Assembly (NCBI GenBank): GCA_944362615.1
Contig: CALVTM010000007.1
Coordinates: 1 to 64,000, forward strand
DNA: 64,000 nucleotides
Origin: an uncultured Clostridia bacterium
GTDB taxonomy: Bacteria; Bacillota; Clostridia; Christensenellales; Pumilibacteraceae
Direction: 5' to 3'
In this document: positions 55,468-64,000 of the stretch, in pieces
How positions within the stretch are numbered: the stretch's first letter is position 1
How the letters are laid out: each line of letters begins with the position of its first letter
The notes under the pieces: model-generated
What the model was told of the DNA's origin: nothing
What the model saw: the letters and a program-made list of their open reading frames with translations, nothing else
Database searches by the model: none
Translations under genes and position numbers: made by a program

Positions 55468-56274
55468 TTATTCGGCAGTCGTGGTATCTTCAGTCTCACC
55501 GTCGGTAGTCGTATCTTCCTCAGTCGTGTCATCGCCCGTCTCTTCCTCTTCTTCCTCTTCAGGGAATGCATCGTAAGTGTATACTCCCTCAAGAACATCC
55601 AGCATTGCGGCGGTGCGCATGCCGAAAGTCAGACGGTAATAGATCTGAGCGGTGGACTCTGTTCCCGGTTCGCTGTGCTCGCCGAATACGGCGTTCCAGC
55701 TGAAAGCATAAGCGTCTATATTACGTACCCAATCGCTGTCCTGGTTTACGGTAAACATAACAGTATCGTATTCCTGGGTGCATTTACGACCGTGATCGTC
55801 TTCAAGCTCAAGAACGCGAGGCTCGCCTTCAAGACGGATAACGAATGAATAACCGAGCGCAGTGCCTTCCGTAAGTTCCGTGTAGACATTCTGCATCTCC
55901 AGACCGGTCATCTTATTGTTGTTTACGTTATCCATATCCGCAAGGCTGAGTCCGAACGAATAGTTGAACTGAAGGCACGCGGAAATAAGTGAGAAATTCG
56001 TCATGTCGAATATATCGCCGACAGTGTATTTTTCCTCAAGCGCAGCATATTCGCCATTGCCTTCGAGAAGCTCGCTTTCCATTCCACCGGAATGTATAAG
56101 GTAACCCTCTGCGCTGCTGTGGTATATCTCCACGTTTCTGACATCTTCCATCCAGCCGTTAGAATACGACACGGGACGTATCACTATGCTCGAAAGCACT
56201 ACTACTGCCGCGATCGCTATGATAGCTACTGCCGCTACCACGATCGCGATTATGTTCTTCGCTTTACCTGACAT
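55468..56274 (-). CDS. Membrane-anchored protein of the ftsH operon, unknown
   Basis: A 268-residue protein not recognised. It begins with a single membrane helix (about 7-32, IIAIVVAAVAIIAIAAVVVLSS). An outside domain of about 200 residues is rich in beta strands and ends in a tail of Glu and Thr (EEEEEEETGDDTTEEDTTT..). AAAGGAAAG lies before the ATG. It starts 20 bp after ftsH and shares its promoter and terminator. Its one-helix topology with a large outer domain is like that of known FtsH partners such as HflK/HflC, but the sequence is not related to them as far as I can see. Confidence 0.65.
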   Translation of the reverse strand: MSGKAKNIIAIVVAAVAIIAIAAVVVLSSIVIRPVSYSNGWMEDVRNVEIYHSSAEGYLIHSGGMESELLEGNGEYAALEEKYTVGDIFDMTNFSLISACLQFNYSFGLSLADMDNVNNNKMTGLEMQNVYTELTEGTALGYSFVIRLEGEPRVLELEDDHGRKCTQEYDTVMFTVNQDSDWVRNIDAYAFSWNAVFGEHSEPGTESTAQIYYRLTFGMRTAAMLDVLEGVYTYDAFPEEEEEEETGDDTTEEDTTTDGETEDTTTAE

Positions 56275-56294
56275 TTGGTATACTTTCCTTTTGC

Positions 56295-58553
56295 TTAATT
56301 ATTATTGTTATCGTCGACGGGGTCATCCGACGCACCGTTGTTGTTACCGGCATCACTGCCCGTATCATTGTCTTTATCCGTATCGTCATCCGGATGAGTG
56401 TTTGAGGATGACAGGTGTATGACGTTATCCTTCTTTTCCTTCTTGTTTCCGAAGTTGCGGTACGTTCTGTCGTCAATGACCTTCATCACTTCATCCGCAG
56501 GAGCGCCCTGCATGATCATATCGAATTCTTCGGCATATACCGTTTCTTTCTCTATGAGCACGCGAACAAGAGTATCAAGGTATTTTCTGTTTTCCGAAAG
56601 GATGCGGAGCGCGGTCTGGTGACCTTCCTCGACAAACTTACGTATCTGATCATCGATCTCAGCCGCCGTCTTGTCGCTGTAGTTATGACTGCTACCGTAA
56701 TCACGACCGAGAAATACTTCGGTTTCGCCGCCGTAGTAAACCGGTCCGACGCTGCTCATGCCCCATTCGGTGACCATCTTACGCGCACGCGCCGTCGCCG
56801 CTTTTATGTCGCCTGATGCGCCTGCCGATATATCTTTTATCACAAGCTCTTCCGCGGCACGTCCGCCCATAGTCATAGCTATATCCGCAGTAAGCTTCTT
56901 ATAGGTTATATGATTGTCGTCGTTGTCCGGACGCGTCATCGTGTAACCTGCAGCATTGCCTCTCGGAATTATGCTTATCTCGTGAACGGGATCGCAGTTG
57001 GGCGCAAGTCTGTATGCGACAATCGCATGTCCGCCTTCATGATACGCGGTTATGCGCTTATCAACTTCAGTAACAAGCCGGCTCTTCTTCTGAGGACCCA
57101 TGATGACTTTATCGATAGCCTCATAAATGTCCTCCATGATTATCTGCGTGCGGTTTGCTCTCGCGCACAGAATAGCCGCCTCGTTGAGCAGGTTGGCTAT
57201 CTCCGCACCCGTAAAGCCGCTCGTTATGCGCGCAAGAACGCGGTAGTCGATCTCGGGCGACATCGGCTTATTACGCGCATGCACCTTGAATATGGCTTCT
57301 CTGCCGCGCACGTCCGGTATCTGTACATATATCTGTCTGTCAAAACGTCCGGGACGCATGAGCGCGGGGTCGAGTATATCCGCGCGGTTGGTCGCCGCCA
57401 TAACGATTATAGCTTCATTGGATTCGAAACCGTCCATCTGAACGAGCAGCTGGTTGAGCGTCTGCTCGCGCTCGTCGTGTCCGCCGCCGAGTCCGGCGCC
57501 GCGCTGTCTGCCGACTGCGTCTATCTCGTCAATGAAGATGATGCAAGGCTGATTCTTCTTCGCCTGAGCGAACAGATCGCGCACACGGCTCGCACCTACA
57601 CCGACGTACATTTCCACAAAGTCCGATCCGGAGATGGAGAAGAACGGAACGTTCGCCTCCCCCGCGACAGCTTTCGCGAACAACGTCTTACCTGTACCCG
57701 GAGGACCTACGAGAAGTACGCCCTTCGGTACGCGCGCGCCTACGCCCGCAAACTTACCGGGAGTCTTGAGGAAATCTACAATCTCCGCAAGCTCCTCCTT
57801 TTCCTCTTCAGCGCCGGCTACGTCCGCAAAACGCACTTTCAGAGAGCTCTGCACATTGGCTTTGCTCTTTCCGAAATCGTTTGCAACACCGCCGCCGCCA
57901 CGCATGCTGCGGAACAGTATAACGATAAAGACTATCATTATAGCGATCATTGCTACGGGATATACATAGTCAAATATGGATACCGAGTAACGGTCGCCGT
58001 ACTTTGCATTCGTATAATCATAGTCCGCTATTTTAGTATAGTCGCTGCCGATAAGACGGGAACGGGCTATCGTACCGGTTATCGATGTGACATAAGCGTC
58101 CCACGCCGCATCCGCTTCCGCATCCGTCATTCCGGGAAGCTCCGTATCCGGCGTTTCGGTACCTTCGTCCGTGCCGGTCTCTCCTCCAGCTTCCGTCTCA
58201 GCTCTGTCGCGCTCGGCGACTTCCGCTTCAAGACGCTTTGCCTCACGTACGGCAGCATCATAATCTGCAAATACCTCGGCATAGCCGGATTCGGCATACA
58301 GGATAACCTTATAGCTCCTGTTCGTATCGGCATCGTCAAATGTGAGCGTATCATTCGCAATATCGAGCGATTCGTTTTTGATCCTGCCGTCAAACAGCAT
58401 ATCATAAAACTCGCCCGTACGCAGTTCCTGCGCCCGCGTAGTTGCGAACATGATGATCACTATAACAAGGATCACGCCGAGAAACGCAAGAAGCGCTATT
58501 AAACCTTTAGTGCTTGATTTCAAATTCTTTGTTCTCCGTACTTTCTCCGCCAA
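56295..58553 (-). CDS. ftsH: ATP-dependent zinc metalloprotease FtsH
   Basis: Membrane protease that pulls out and degrades membrane and regulatory proteins. It has 752 residues, longer than the usual 600-680. The helix at about 15-37 is followed by an outer domain of about 155 residues with an acidic insert ([20 protein letters not shown] near 115-135), then a second helix near 195-215. AAA motifs: GPPGTGKT near 283, [13 protein letters not shown] near 340. The zinc site is HEGGH (Gly replaces the usual Ala) near 505. The C-terminus ends in an Asp/Asn-rich tail ([10 protein letters not shown]). The start is TTG 58553 or TTG 58523, the second having GGAGA upstream. Confidence 0.96.
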   Translation of the reverse strand: MAEKVRRTKNLKSSTKGLIALLAFLGVILVIVIIMFATTRAQELRTGEFYDMLFDGRIKNESLDIANDTLTFDDADTNRSYKVILYAESGYAEVFADYDAAVREAKRLEAEVAERDRAETEAGGETGTDEGTETPDTELPGMTDAEADAAWDAYVTSITGTIARSRLIGSDYTKIADYDYTNAKYGDRYSVSIFDYVYPVAMIAIMIVFIVILFRSMRGGGGVANDFGKSKANVQSSLKVRFADVAGAEEEKEELAEIVDFLKTPGKFAGVGARVPKGVLLVGPPGTGKTLFAKAVAGEANVPFFSISGSDFVEMYVGVGASRVRDLFAQAKKNQPCIIFIDEIDAVGRQRGAGLGGGHDEREQTLNQLLVQMDGFESNEAIIVMAATNRADILDPALMRPGRFDRQIYVQIPDVRGREAIFKVHARNKPMSPEIDYRVLARITSGFTGAEIANLLNEAAILCARANRTQIIMEDIYEAIDKVIMGPQKKSRLVTEVDKRITAYHEGGHAIVAYRLAPNCDPVHEISIIPRGNAAGYTMTRPDNDDNHITYKKLTADIAMTMGGRAAEELVIKDISAGASGDIKAATARARKMVTEWGMSSVGPVYYGGETEVFLGRDYGSSHNYSDKTAAEIDDQIRKFVEEGHQTALRILSENRKYLDTLVRVLIEKETVYAEEFDMIMQGAPADEVMKVIDDRTYRNFGNKKEKKDNVIHLSSSNTHPDDDTDKDNDTGSDAGNNNGASDDPVDDNNNN

Positions 58554-58596
58554 GGCGAAGAGCGAGCCGAAAACTTCGGCTTGAGTATACTATCCT

Positions 58597-58625
58597 ATTA
58601 TAGCGCAAGCGAAACAAAATTACAA
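58597..58625 (-). promoter_or_regulatory. ftsH promoter
   Basis: Minus strand: TTGTAA (58625-58620), 17-bp spacer, TATAAT (58602-58597). A stem (GCCGAAGTTTTCGGC, 58566-58580) follows in the leader. Confidence 0.75.
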
Positions 58626-58682
58626 GTGTTTTTATGCCTTTTGCAGAGCGTAATTGCCCCGCCTGTGCCGAATTTTACGTTT

Positions 58683-59435
58683 TTATTCCTGTTCGGGAAA
58701 GTCGGGATACTCCACTGCCGCAAGATATAATGCCTGCGGCGGGGCTATATCCGGCATCATCACCCTGTTGCCTGATGCAAGAGCAGTCCCGATATCCTCC
58801 GCTTTTTTCTCATTCCGCCCGATACGGATAAGCGCGCCTGATATTATCCTGACCATATTATAAAGAAATCCGTTTCCCGTTACACGGTATATTATCCTGT
58901 CGCCTTCCTCTCTGACTTCCGAGTCGTATATCGTGCGGGTGAATGTCTTTGCGGATGAACCGCTCCGGCAGAATGCGGAAAAATCATGTGTACCCTTAAG
59001 CAGTCCGGCAGCTTCATTCATTGCCCGGACGTCCGCCGATGCCCCTATATAACACTCACGCGTCCGGCGCAACGGAGACGGCAGATCCGCCGTGTACATC
59101 ACGTACTCATACGTTTTGCGCCGCGCACTTTTTCTCGCATCAAAGGTATCCGGAACAGCCGAACAGCTCTTTACGCATATATCTTCAGGCAGCCAGTGAT
59201 TGAGCGCGCGCATAAGAGTCGCCGCGTCCAGTCCGCCGTCATAGTCAAAGTGCGCAACCTGTCCGAGAGCATGAACTCCTTCGTCCGTTCTTCCGCTCCC
59301 CGTCACCGCCGCGTCCGCAGTAAGGTGGCTGAGCGCACGCTCGACTTCTTCCTGTACGGTGCGGCACCCGCTTCGCTGCTTCTGCCAGCCGTGGAAACCC
59401 GATCCGTCGTATTCAAGAACGATCTTATAGCGCAT
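58683..59435 (-). CDS. truA: tRNA pseudouridine synthase A
   Basis: Converts uridines 38-40 of the anticodon stem to pseudouridine. It has 250 residues, normal length. YDGSGFHGWQKQ opens the fold; the catalytic Asp lies in GRTDEGVHALGQVAHF near 52. YEYVMYT, then FCRSGSSAKTFTRTI and GNGFLYNMVRIISGALIRIG, are canonical. It follows the ECF genes as in many Firmicutes. Its ribosome site is a run of ten G's starting one base before the ATG, see that entry. Confidence 0.96.
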   Translation of the reverse strand: MRYKIVLEYDGSGFHGWQKQRSGCRTVQEEVERALSHLTADAAVTGSGRTDEGVHALGQVAHFDYDGGLDAATLMRALNHWLPEDICVKSCSAVPDTFDARKSARRKTYEYVMYTADLPSPLRRTRECYIGASADVRAMNEAAGLLKGTHDFSAFCRSGSSAKTFTRTIYDSEVREEGDRIIYRVTGNGFLYNMVRIISGALIRIGRNEKKAEDIGTALASGNRVMMPDIAPPQALYLAAVEYPDFPEQE

Positions 59436-59436
59436 A

Positions 59437-59446
59437 CCCCCCCCCC
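59437..59446 (-). repeat. Ten-G tract at the truA ribosome site
   Basis: On the coding strand AAAG, ten G's in all, T, ATG. The tract takes the place of the Shine-Dalgarno sequence. Length change by slippage would shift the spacing and alter translation without touching the frame. Confidence 0.8.
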
Positions 59447-59524
59447 TTTGCCGACTCAGCCGACTTATGTTAAAAAATATATATCCTACATTAAAAGGCT
59501 ATTAAACGACGTCGCGCCGATCAA

Positions 59525-60382
59525 TTATACGGTACCCATCTGCATGAATGCAACCCAACCCCAGTTCCACCAGTTATATACGCATACGAGTATAAAGAAC
59601 AGAAGCAGTGCGGAAAACAGCATGCTTAATATGTCGGATACCCTGAATTTAAGCACTTTCATGCGCGTCTTGCCCTTACCGCCGTTGTAACAGCGGGATT
59701 CCATCGCATCCGAAAGATCGGCAGAACGCTTGAGTGCGGATATGAACAGCGGTATCAGTACCGGAACAAGCGCGCCTATACGTTTGAATACGTTACCGTG
59801 ATCAAAACACGCTCCGCGCGCTTTCTGCGCGTTCATGACCCTCTGAGTCTCCTCAAACAAAGTGGGGATCATGCGCAGCGCTATGCTCATTATCATGCCG
59901 AATGCGTGAACGGGTACTTTTATCAGCTTTAACGGAGCAAGCAGAAACTCTATCGCATCAGCCATGTCTACCGGCGTAGTCGTGAGCGTTACCATCGTAG
60001 GACCGACGATAAGCAGCACTATGCGGCAGATTATGAACGCGCCCGTAAGCAGACCTGTGCCGCAGATGCAGAAAGGTCCGAACTCCAGATACAGCGACTC
60101 GTTTTCTGCGCCTTCCCCCTTATTCAGCAATACGGTAAAAATGAATGTCGCTATCGCAAGTACGATTATCGCTTTAAGCGCGGAAAGCACTTTCAGCGGC
60201 GGTATGCGGCTCATAAGTATCACTGTCAGCAGAAGCAGAGCAATGACTGCCATCTGCATGAAAGACGACGCAAAGATGACCGTCACTATATATAAGATCA
60301 TTATTATGAATTTTGCCCTTGCGTCCGCCCTGTGAACCGGAGAATTCACGGGATATATCTGTCCGAAAACTACGTCCTTCAT
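59525..60382 (-). CDS. ecfT: ECF transporter transmembrane subunit EcfT
   Basis: Couples the two ATPases to vitamin- or metal-binding S subunits. It has 285 residues; the start MKDVVFGQIYP lies in an ATGA overlap with ecfA2, with GGCGGGAG before it. Five or six helices are seen, and the two coupling motifs are QKARGACFDHG and DAMESRCYNGGKGKTRM, variants of the Ala-Arg-Gly box that contacts EcfA. Family order A1-A2-T is kept. No S subunit gene adjoins, so it is the shared group II module. Confidence 0.95.
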   Translation of the reverse strand: MKDVVFGQIYPVNSPVHRADARAKFIIMILYIVTVIFASSFMQMAVIALLLLTVILMSRIPPLKVLSALKAIIVLAIATFIFTVLLNKGEGAENESLYLEFGPFCICGTGLLTGAFIICRIVLLIVGPTMVTLTTTPVDMADAIEFLLAPLKLIKVPVHAFGMIMSIALRMIPTLFEETQRVMNAQKARGACFDHGNVFKRIGALVPVLIPLFISALKRSADLSDAMESRCYNGGKGKTRMKVLKFRVSDILSMLFSALLLFFILVCVYNWWNWGWVAFMQMGTV

Positions 60383-61296
60383 CTCCCGCCTCCGTATGCA
60401 CTGAGAAGTTCTCCGAGAAGTTCCTCTTCCGTCAGACATTCAGGGCGCACGGGTATGCCGTGCTCCGCAAGGTATGACGCAAGCTCTACCGCAACGGGCA
60501 GTTCAAGCCCGAGCGAACGTATCAGTTCCCGTTTGGAGAACAGCTCGGACGGCGCGAATACTCCGAGTACTTTTCCGCCGCCGAGTACGGCGACTTTATT
60601 GCAGCACTCAGCCACCTCGTCCATATTATGCGACACCATGACTATTGTCGGGCATGTCGTAAGCTGTATATCCTTAAACAGCGCAAGCAGCTCACGCTTG
60701 CCTTCCGGGTCAAGCCCCGCCGTAGGCTCGTCAAGTATGAGCACTTCCGGACGCATTGCAATGACTCCCGCTATCGCAACTCTTCTCTTCTGTCCTCCCG
60801 AGAGCTCGAACGGAGAACGCTCGGATATTTCCGTATAATTCAGTCCGACAAGACGTATCGCTTCGCGCACTCGTTCATCAGTCTCCGCATCGCCGATACC
60901 GAGGTTCTTGGGACCGAACGCCACGTCCTCACGTACGGTATCCGCAAAAAGCTGGTATTCGGGATACTGGAAAACCATTCCCACCTTTTCGCGCAGTCTC
61001 TTCAGATCCGGCTTCTTAGCGGTAAGATCTATTCCGCATACGTTAACCGTCGCGCAGTCATTTACTTTGCCTTTAAGCTGTACGCGGGTAAGAGCGTTGA
61101 TATGAGAAATAAGCGTACTTTTGCCGCTTCCCGTCTGCCCTATAATCCCGAAAAAGTCACCGCGTTCTATCGTCAGTGACACCTTGTCAAGCGCTCTGGT
61201 CTCAAACGGTGATTTGGGATTATAAGTATATGTCAGGTCTTTGATCTCGATCAGTCCGCCGGAGGAGGACGTCTTCTTCAGTTCTTTATTCTGCAT
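60379..61296 (-). CDS. ecfA2: ECF transporter ATPase EcfA2
   Basis: Second ATP-binding subunit of the ECF module. It has 305 residues. Walker A is GQTGSGKSTLISH near 55, the signature FELSGGQKRRVAIAG, Walker B VLILDEPTAGLDPEGK and the switch His in VMVSHNMDEVAEC. The C-terminal extension of about 60 residues is as in EcfA2. It starts with GGAGG, overlapping ecfA1 by 19 bp. Confidence 0.95.
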   Translation of the reverse strand: MQNKELKKTSSSGGLIEIKDLTYTYNPKSPFETRALDKVSLTIERGDFFGIIGQTGSGKSTLISHINALTRVQLKGKVNDCATVNVCGIDLTAKKPDLKRLREKVGMVFQYPEYQLFADTVREDVAFGPKNLGIGDAETDERVREAIRLVGLNYTEISERSPFELSGGQKRRVAIAGVIAMRPEVLILDEPTAGLDPEGKRELLALFKDIQLTTCPTIVMVSHNMDEVAECCNKVAVLGGGKVLGVFAPSELFSKRELIRSLGLELPVAVELASYLAEHGIPVRPECLTEEELLGELLSAYGGGR

Positions 61297-62138
61297 AACG
61301 CCTCCGTAAGTCCGTCGGGTGTAGTTATGCCTTCCGGCATACTCAGACCTCTTTTCCTCAGTTCATATGCTATACGCGCCGGAAGAGGCGCGTCCAGCCC
61401 TATTGAACGCAACGCCTCCACGTCAGACAAAGCCGCCGACGACGGCATATCCATCGCCACGCGTCCGCCCGAAAGCGCTATCACCCTGTCCGCTCTTGCC
61501 GCCTCGTCCGGGAAGTGCGTTATCATGATAACCGTAACTCCCGCTTCAGACCGTATGCGCTCCACTACGTCCATTACTTCTTTTTTGCCGCGCGGATCAA
61601 GCATTGCGGTGGACTCGTCAAGCACCATAACGCGCGGACGCATCGCAAGCACGCCCGCTATTGCTATACGCTGTTTCTGTCCGCCCGAAAGTCTGAACGG
61701 CGTCCCTTTTTTATGATCAGCCATGCCTACGCACTCGAGCGCCCAGTCCACGCGCTCGCGTATTTCGGCGGGAGGAAGCCCCAGGTTTTCCGGACCGAAC
61801 GCGACATCGTCCTCTATTATTGATGCCACCATCTGGTTATCAGGGTTCTGAAATACCACGCCTACGGTGCGGCGCACCGCAAGTATGTCCTCATTCTTAT
61901 CAGACGCAGTGTTGATACCGCTTACAAATACATCGCCTTCATCCGGAATATAAAGCGCATTGAGGAGACGCGCAAGCGTGCTCTTTCCGCTTCCGTTAGC
62001 ACCAACCAGCGCCACGAATTCCCCCTCTGCTATCTCAAACGATATACCGCGAAGAGCCGTGACCTCATCTTCCGTGTCACGGTTGTATTTATATACGGCA
62101 TTGCTGACGCGTATTATCTTTTCGGCTGATCTGTCCAT
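61278..62138 (-). CDS. ecfA1: ECF transporter ATPase EcfA1
   Basis: First ATP-binding subunit of the ECF module. It has 286 residues from MDRSAEKIIRV; an earlier in-frame ATG lies inside lepB and has no site. Walker A is GANGSGKSTLARLL, the signature [15 protein letters not shown], Walker B VMVLDESTAMLDPRG with Ser in place of the usual Pro, common in EcfA1. The switch His is in IMITHFPDEAARAD. It lies 22 bp after lepB. Confidence 0.95.
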   Translation of the reverse strand: MDRSAEKIIRVSNAVYKYNRDTEDEVTALRGISFEIAEGEFVALVGANGSGKSTLARLLNALYIPDEGDVFVSGINTASDKNEDILAVRRTVGVVFQNPDNQMVASIIEDDVAFGPENLGLPPAEIRERVDWALECVGMADHKKGTPFRLSGGQKQRIAIAGVLAMRPRVMVLDESTAMLDPRGKKEVMDVVERIRSEAGVTVIMITHFPDEAARADRVIALSGGRVAMDMPSSAALSDVEALRSIGLDAPLPARIAYELRKRGLSMPEGITTPDGLTEALCRIKN

Positions 62139-62160
62139 TACTAACGTCCGTCTGTGCGGC

Positions 62161-62766
62161 TCAGAATCCTCCCATAAACAGTCGTACAAAAAATTCAGTT
62201 ATATTGTCCGGCGGTACAATTGCCGCAAGCTCTCCGAGAACGCTGTCTTCATCCACGAACCCTACGGTGGAGTACCTCGAGTCCGTGGAGTTGTTCCGGT
62301 TGTCACCGAGTACGAACAAGTGACCTTCGGGTACGGTCACGACGACATCCGGATAAAGCATTAGAGGCACACTGTCCGAGTAGTCCCTCATGCGCTCTTT
62401 TATATAATCTTCGCGGACGTATTCGCCGTTTACATACAAATCCACATATCCGTCTCCCGTTCGCCGCAGTTCCACGGTATCGCCTGCCGTCGCCACCACT
62501 CTCTTTATCAGCGGTTCGTTCCGAACCTCCGATTCAAAGACTATCACGTCGCCCCGCTCCGCAGTGAAGTTATTGTACAGTGTCACGTACTGCCCGTCCT
62601 GCAACGTCGGATTCATACTGTTGCCGCTTACAAGACACAGCGAAAACAACGAATGCACTATTACGAGCGTCGCGAGAACGGCGTACATAAACAGCGCCAG
62701 GATTAAAAATATTATGTTGGAGTTGTATTCTCTCCCTAACAGGTGTTGTGTTAATTTGCTATTCAT
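62161..62766 (-). CDS. lepB: Signal peptidase I
   Basis: Cuts signal peptides from secreted proteins at the outer membrane face. It has 201 residues from MNSKLTQHLL, in an ATGA overlap with the upstream hydrolase. One helix (about 18-45) is followed by box B with the catalytic Ser (VSGNSMNPTLQDGQ, near 50), box D with the Lys (EPLIKRVVATAGDTVEL) and box E (VLGDNRNNSTDSR). The single N-terminal helix is the Gram-positive type. It is read with the ECF genes. Confidence 0.95.
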   Translation of the reverse strand: MNSKLTQHLLGREYNSNIIFLILALFMYAVLATLVIVHSLFSLCLVSGNSMNPTLQDGQYVTLYNNFTAERGDVIVFESEVRNEPLIKRVVATAGDTVELRRTGDGYVDLYVNGEYVREDYIKERMRDYSDSVPLMLYPDVVVTVPEGHLFVLGDNRNNSTDSRYSTVGFVDEDSVLGELAAIVPPDNITEFFVRLFMGGF

Positions 62767-64000
62767 GCCCACAGCATACTCGCCACTATGACCGCGCCGC
62801 TACCGCTTATGCGTAATCCGAAAACGTCGTTCCAGTTTTCGCACGAGCCGTACGGGGATTTAAAATCAGACGCTTCAAGCGTCAGTTTACGCCAGTTCTC
62901 TTCGGGCAAAAGCTCAACGGTATGCGAAAACTCCGCGTACTTTCCGCCCTTTACGGAAGCCGCTATCGTCAATGTGACGTTCTGTCTGGTTTCCGAATAT
63001 AACATTATCTGCAGCAGATAACCTTCCCTGCCGCGGAATACCGGATCACCGAGCTTAAAAGTTCTCAGCGCACCCGATTTCGCCGTCACACCGTTTATCC
63101 CGAACGGACCCTCAACTACGGAGAGCGTATTCATAGACGCCATCGAGGCTTCCTCCGACCAGTCATCTATACCCATATCGCCGTCATATATAAGACGGCT
63201 GTTTGTAAGCGGGGTCTCCTCTATCCCAAGCATAGCCGGGAGCTTTTCGCATATCGGACTGCTTATGCTTATACCGCCGGGCTGTCGGGTGTTCACAAAC
63301 GAATATATCTTTTCTTTAGCATTATAAACATCAACGTGAGCAATATACTCGCCCTCTCCGACAAGCATCAGTTTGATCTGACTCCAGTTCCTTAAGGACG
63401 GTTCCTGCGTTCCTCTGGAAACAAAAAGTTCTGTTTCGCATGCCGGGTCCGACTTTATATTATAATACAGTTTATGCTCCGACGAAGATGCCGTAAGATC
63501 AGGCTGGGCAGGCACATTCCCCTCGCCGGTCAGGTACTTCTTCAGCCATATACCTACGTTAGCCCGCTGCTTTACTCCCACCGCGTGACTGGTACGCTCG
63601 CTTATCGAAAGACGGGATCCGGTCTCTTCGGGGATAAGCGAATAAACCGAGCTCATCTCGTCAGTGGACCCGTCCACTTCGTTTGAAGCTATCATCATCA
63701 GAAGCGGCACCTTGACCATGGGCGCATATGCAGCATCGGCAAGCGCTACCTTATACGGAATATAATTCGGATCATCGCTACGCTCGTCCACACGTCCGCT
63801 CGAATACATAGTTATTGCACACGATAAGCGTCTGTCCAGCGCCGCCGCCTTGAGCGCGGCAGAGCTTGCCACTCCTTCACCTATCATCGCCATACGCGCA
63901 CCGTCTACAAAATCCAGTTGCGCCGCATACGAAAGAGTGCGCATGCCTATTTCCGCCCATATGCTCCAGCAATTGAAACGCATGTCTGACGGATACTCCG
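62763..64000 (-). CDS. Alpha/beta-hydrolase-like protein with jelly-roll C-terminus, start outside window
   Basis: The frame is open to the right edge of the window, so the N-terminus is missing; 412 residues are seen. The first 180 resemble an acetyl-xylan-esterase-like hydrolase: a helix, then MAMIGEGVASSAALKAAALDRRL at the nucleophile elbow, NEVDGSTDEM for the acid and SERTSHAVG for the His. The elbow reads GEGVA where GxSxG is expected, so the nucleophile Ser seems lost. The last 150 residues form a beta-rich jelly-roll like carbohydrate-binding modules (YDGDMGIDDW..SGAVIVASML). It overlaps lepB by 4 bp and heads that operon as far as seen. It may bind rather than cut sugars. Confidence 0.65.
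   Translation of the reverse strand, partial: EYPSDMRFNCWSIWAEIGMRTLSYAAQLDFVDGARMAMIGEGVASSAALKAAALDRRLSCAITMYSSGRVDERSDDPNYIPYKVALADAAYAPMVKVPLLMMIASNEVDGSTDEMSSVYSLIPEETGSRLSISERTSHAVGVKQRANVGIWLKKYLTGEGNVPAQPDLTASSSEHKLYYNIKSDPACETELFVSRGTQEPSLRNWSQIKLMLVGEGEYIAHVDVYNAKEKIYSFVNTRQPGGISISSPICEKLPAMLGIEETPLTNSRLIYDGDMGIDDWSEEASMASMNTLSVVEGPFGINGVTAKSGALRTFKLGDPVFRGREGYLLQIMLYSETRQNVTLTIAASVKGGKYAEFSHTVELLPEENWRKLTLEASDFKSPYGSCENWNDVFGLRISGSGAVIVASMLWA

Overview
The window looks like a chromosome segment of an uncultured gut-type Clostridia (Firmicutes). Evidence: lipobox-type surface lipoproteins, a one-piece pyruvate:ferredoxin oxidoreductase, HrcA/CIRCE control of dnaJ, group II ECF transporter genes, a BspA-type leucine-rich-repeat surface protein, strong Shine-Dalgarno sequences and sigma-A promoters (TTGACA-17-TATAAT), and a Tn4451/Tn4555-like mobile element. 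The family cannot be fixed from the sequence alone. No rRNA, tRNA or CRISPR array was recognised.

Layout. (1) 1 to about 8.7 kb is accessory DNA. A large serine recombinase that runs off the left edge, a TnpW-like small protein, a frameshifted rolling-circle (HUH) replication protein and a sigma-like regulator form the remains of a mobilizable element. It abuts a truncated WYL regulator, an ABC exporter and a secreted circularly permuted papain-fold protein. The last two sit behind a promoter, a tiny leader peptide and a terminator that together look like an attenuator. (2) 8.77-13.3 kb holds a long fibronectin-III-like repeat protein, with an exact 480-bp tandem duplication and no signal peptide, followed by an MscS channel. 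(3) 13.6-31.9 kb is mostly housekeeping: a DUF368 flippase candidate, an rRNA methyltransferase, a glycosyltransferase, dnaJ with CIRCE, gap, a GntR-ABC operon, PFOR, the LRR lipoprotein, MarR-DegV and an MBL hydrolase. (4) 31.9-52.2 kb holds valS, a sulfonate/thiamine-precursor-type ABC importer, a YkvI-like transporter, a second NOP2/Sun methyltransferase, a His-rich COG0523 GTPase, a copA-mazG-dus operon, a PfkB kinase and gyrB-gyrA. (5) 52.5-64 kb holds a ThrE exporter, mnmE, ftsH with an anchored partner, and a long operon of hydrolase, lepB, ecfA1, ecfA2, ecfT and truA.

Two points link many genes. Most genes of the last 50 kb lie on the minus strand in short, translationally coupled operons (ATGA or TAATG overlaps). 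Also, at least five genes (valS, rsmB-like, rsmF-like, mnmE, cobW-like, and possibly ykvI-like) have a -10 box only 5-8 nt before the start codon and no Shine-Dalgarno sequence, which predicts leaderless mRNAs. Four of these act on tRNA or rRNA. The accessory island, the leader-peptide attenuator and the copper ATPase with an internally startable C-terminal CopZ-like domain are the most unusual parts.
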